From Neisseria weixii (GTDB taxonomy: Bacteria > Pseudomonadota > Gammaproteobacteria > Burkholderiales > Neisseriaceae), in assembly GCF_002327085.1 (NCBI RefSeq), contig NZ_CP023429.1, positions 2,222,383-2,286,382 on the forward strand: DNA of 64,000 nt. The letters run 5' to 3'. The translations under genes and the position numbers were made by a program. This document shows positions 61,555-64,000 of this stretch, piece by piece; position 1 is the stretch's first letter; every line of letters begins with the position of its first letter. The notes below the pieces were generated by a model that was not told the DNA's origin, did not search any database, and saw only the letters and a program-made list of their open reading frames with translations.

Positions 61555-62349
61555 ATGAAAGCCTATCACGACCTTATGCGCCGTGTTCTCGAACAGGGCA
61601 CCGACAAAGCCGACCGCACCGGCACAGGCACACGCTCTGTGTTCGGCCACCAAATGCGCTTCGATTTAAGCCAAGGTTTTCCGCTTTTGACCACCAAAAA
61701 GCTGCACTTGCGCTCCATCATTCATGAATTGCTGTGGTTTCTCAAAGGCGACACCAACATCAAATACCTGAAAGACAATAATGTGTCGATTTGGGACGAA
61801 TGGGCCGATGAAAACGGCGATTTAGGCCCGGTTTACGGCTACCAATGGCGAAGTTGGCCGGCTCCCGATGGCCGTCACATCGACCAAATCGCCAATGTGG
61901 TGGAACAAATCAAAAAAAATCCCGACAGCCGCCGTTTAATCGTTTCCGCATGGAATCCGGCTTTGGTGGACGAAATGGCCTTACCGCCATGCCATGCGCT
62001 GTTTCAATTTTATGTGGCCGACGGCAAACTTTCCTGCCAGCTCTACCAACGCAGCGCCGATATTTTCTTGGGCGTGCCATTCAACATCGCCAGCTATGCC
62101 CTGCTGACCATGATGGTGGCGCAAGTGTGCGGTTTGGAAGCGGGCGAATTTATCCATACTTTCGGCGATGCCCACCTTTACCGCAACCACTTTGAACAGG
62201 CCGAACTGCAATTGAGCCGCGACACGCGTCCGCTCCCGACCATGAAAATCAACCCGGATGTGAAAGATTTGTTTGCCTTCACCTTTGAAGATTTTGAATT
62301 GGTGGATTACGATCCGCATCCGCATATTAAAGCGGCGGTGGCCGTATAA
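61555..62349 (+). CDS. thyA: Thymidylate synthase
   Basis: Methylates dUMP to dTMP with methylene-tetrahydrofolate. 264 residues, the usual short bacterial length. It begins [20 protein letters not shown], has [20 protein letters not shown], the catalytic cysteine in [13 protein letters not shown], the dUMP-binding [10 protein letters not shown] and [30 protein letters not shown] ribosome-binding site lies a few bases upstream. No frameshift. Confidence 0.97.
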   Translation: MKAYHDLMRRVLEQGTDKADRTGTGTRSVFGHQMRFDLSQGFPLLTTKKLHLRSIIHELLWFLKGDTNIKYLKDNNVSIWDEWADENGDLGPVYGYQWRSWPAPDGRHIDQIANVVEQIKKNPDSRRLIVSAWNPALVDEMALPPCHALFQFYVADGKLSCQLYQRSADIFLGVPFNIASYALLTMMVAQVCGLEAGEFIHTFGDAHLYRNHFEQAELQLSRDTRPLPTMKINPDVKDLFAFTFEDFELVDYDPHPHIKAAVAV

Positions 62350-62366
62350 TCACGATCTACATAAAA

Positions 62367-62402
62367 AAGGCCGTCTGAAAAATATTTTTTCAGACGGCCT
62401 TC
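62367..62402. terminator. DUS-pair terminator between thyA and lapB
   Basis: AAGGCCGTCTGAAAAA and its complement around a short loop, between the convergent genes. Confidence 0.78.
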
Positions 62403-62415
62403 ACAATTCAAGCAC

Positions 62416-63585
62416 TTACACTTCAATACGGTTGGGCGCGAAAGTTTCCCATTTGTTACACGCCGGACAATGCCAGAAAAACACCTGCGATTTGAAATGG
62501 CAATTACGGCAGCGGTACATCACACTTTTTTGCAGTTGGCGGCCGACAACGGCGCGCATCATATCGGCATCACCTTTCCATTCCGCCGGCATGTCGCTCA
62601 GCTTCAAACCGAGCAAACGGTACACGCCGTTTAAATCCGGTTTTTGACGCACCAATTCCACAGCCAATGCGGCTGCTTCCGCTTCGCCTTTGAGCAGCAA
62701 GGCTTTTTCGTAGATAACGTTAATCAAATCCAGATCAGGAAAAGTTTTCATGTAGCCGATTAAGCGGTTCAAGCCTTCCTCTTGCTTGCCTTGGGCGGCA
62801 TAGGCATCATACATTTTCTCGCCGACCATGCTCAGGTAAGAGTGGTTTTGCTGCTCAATCGCGCCATAGGCTTCAACCGCAGCGGAAAAGTTGCCCTGTT
62901 TGACTTCGATGTCGCCCAAAATCATGTTGGCACGGGTACATTTTTTATTGGCTTCCAAGGCTTTTTGCACGTTGTAGCGCGCCACGTCGAAATTGGATTT
63001 AAACAGCGCACCGTGGGCGATTTCACAATAAAACTGCGCAATCTCGAATTGATAAGTCTGCTCGTTGTGGCTCAATAATTGTGCCATTTCGATGGCTTTT
63101 GCCCAATCGCGGTCTTGTTGGTAAATGCTCATCAGACGATGGCGGGCTTCCCGCGCCATGCCGCCCTCGAGCAAGCCGATGAAGATTTGCTCGGCACGGT
63201 CGACCAAACCGGCGCTTTGGTAGTTTTGCGCCAATTCAAACAACACGCGTTCGCGCTTCTCATTGACGGTATCAGGCGACTCGAGCAAGGCTTGGTGCAT
63301 ATTGATGGCCTTGTCGTTCTCGCCGCGCTGGCGGTAGAGTTTGCCCAAGGTCAGGTTCAAATCGTAAGATTGAGGCTGCTGATCCACCACTTCGGCCAGT
63401 TCGCGGGCGGCGCGGCCATTATTGCGGTCAACCAGCGCGTCCAAGCTTTTATAGAAACCGGTCGGAATGCTTTTGGCCTGTTTCAACACCGTTTTCATGT
63501 CCACCCGCGCGGCAAACCACCCCATCGCGAAAAACACCGGCAACAGGATAATCGGCAGCAAGATGACCCATAATTCGTTATCCAT
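62416..63585 (-). CDS. lapB: Lipopolysaccharide assembly protein LapB (YciM)
   Basis: Regulates lipopolysaccharide synthesis by controlling LpxC degradation in E. coli. 389 residues from 63585, where AAGGA sits 6 bases upstream. One N-terminal membrane anchor (LWVILLPIILLPVFFAMGWF) is followed by about nine TPR repeats (LNLTLGKLYRQRGENDKAIN, ANMILGDIEVKQGNFSAAVE) and a C-terminal rubredoxin-type metal site with two CxxC pairs (YRCRNCHFKSQ, WHCPACNKWETF). Immediately follows lapA with 12 bp between them. Confidence 0.93.
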   Translation of the reverse strand: MDNELWVILLPIILLPVFFAMGWFAARVDMKTVLKQAKSIPTGFYKSLDALVDRNNGRAARELAEVVDQQPQSYDLNLTLGKLYRQRGENDKAINMHQALLESPDTVNEKRERVLFELAQNYQSAGLVDRAEQIFIGLLEGGMAREARHRLMSIYQQDRDWAKAIEMAQLLSHNEQTYQFEIAQFYCEIAHGALFKSNFDVARYNVQKALEANKKCTRANMILGDIEVKQGNFSAAVEAYGAIEQQNHSYLSMVGEKMYDAYAAQGKQEEGLNRLIGYMKTFPDLDLINVIYEKALLLKGEAEAAALAVELVRQKPDLNGVYRLLGLKLSDMPAEWKGDADMMRAVVGRQLQKSVMYRCRNCHFKSQVFFWHCPACNKWETFAPNRIEV

Positions 63586-63597
63586 GAGCATCCTTAT

Positions 63598-63933
63598 TTA
63601 TTTCTGCATCAGATTGATTGGGGTAGATGCCGTTGTCGCCGCCGGCACAGTAGGCGTGGCTTTCTGAATGTCTTGCTCGGTCATGCGGCCGTGTTTTTTC
63701 ACTTCGGCACGCAGGCGGTTGGCTTCACTGCGCAATCCGAGCAAACGGCCGAACAGCGCAAACATACCGAACACAATGCCGACCACAAATGCGCCGAACA
63801 ACACCACAATCAACGGTACTTCTACGTGCTGCCCCGGCAGGTAGAAAAACGACACCACTTGGGTATTGCTCACGGCCAGCAGCAAGAACACCAGCAAAAT
63901 CAAAATTTTAACAATCAGGTAAACAACTTTCAT
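63598..63933 (-). CDS. lapA: LapA-domain membrane protein (DUF1049, YciS-like)
   Basis: 111 residues with two transmembrane helices (VYLIVKILILLVFLLLAVSN and PLIVVLFGAFVVGIVFGMFA), the NTQVVSFFYLPGQ segment between them, and a cytoplasmic tail with a short coiled coil (GLRSEANRLRAEVKKHGRM) and a Thr/Pro-rich end. It is the partner of LapB in lipopolysaccharide assembly; the two form an operon here as in other proteobacteria. Confidence 0.88.
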   Translation of the reverse strand: MKVVYLIVKILILLVFLLLAVSNTQVVSFFYLPGQHVEVPLIVVLFGAFVVGIVFGMFALFGRLLGLRSEANRLRAEVKKHGRMTEQDIQKATPTVPAATTASTPINLMQK

Positions 63934-64000
63934 TCAATTCTCCGTGCATGCGGCCTAAGCTGATGAGGCCGTCTGAAAATAATCCTGTGTAAGTTTAAAC

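Overview
This window is chromosomal DNA of a Neisseria species, most likely a commensal or animal-associated one. The 12-base uptake sequence AGGCCGTCTGAA (the AG-DUS dialect) is everywhere: singly in promoters and inside genes, and as inverted pairs forming the terminator hairpin after most genes. Two Correia-type elements, an IS1016-type insertion sequence and dRS3-type palindromes (ATTCCCN8GGGAAT) also point to Neisseria, as does pilP-pilQ-aroK-aroB. No phage, CRISPR array, tRNA or rRNA was seen.

Layout. 1-4312: end of the type IV pilus operon (pilP, pilQ), then aroK and aroB. 4318-9546: a small glutamine amidotransferase, a decayed IS3 element that itself carries a 143-bp MITE-like insert, putP, and an intact IS1016-type element with an 8-bp target duplication. 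9605-17727: dacB, a SulP transporter, priA, dsbC, tsaD. 18015-23407: a small secreted protein, the System II cytochrome c maturation pair (ccsA, resB), cytochrome c4 and the GTPase ysxC. 23534-31860: a LigB-type dioxygenase, an NRAMP-like transporter, a 43-residue lipoprotein, a damaged phosphate permease, purH, an EamA exporter, an acetyltransferase, fis and a LysE-type exporter. 32180-38521: dusB, recC and a PepSY membrane protein.

38975-53200 is the striking region. An OmpA-domain lipoprotein gene lies 22 bp upstream of a gene that, once indels are repaired, encodes a roughly 4437-residue type I-secreted adhesin: a BapA-like N-terminal prefix, about 38 Ig-like modules, a VCBS-like segment, a von Willebrand A domain with an intact MIDAS, RTX calcium-binding repeats and a C-terminal secretion signal. 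The Ig-like array is built hierarchically: modules of about 93 residues form a 1131-bp four-module unit, two units are extended to 1689 bp, and the series 1131-1131-1689 occurs twice in tandem. 53705-63933: smc, selO (ydiU), a DMP19-like acidic protein, gdhA, thyA and the lapA-lapB pair.

Many genes that should be intact (pilQ, aroB, recC, smc, selO, the adhesin and others) are broken by single-base indels, mostly one-base deletions in short homopolymers. Adding the missing bases restores whole-codon lengths and the expected proteins. The pattern looks more like uncorrected sequencing error than real decay. The phosphate permease and the IS3 element are exceptions with additional real damage. 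Where a gene is split this way, one feature is given over its full span.
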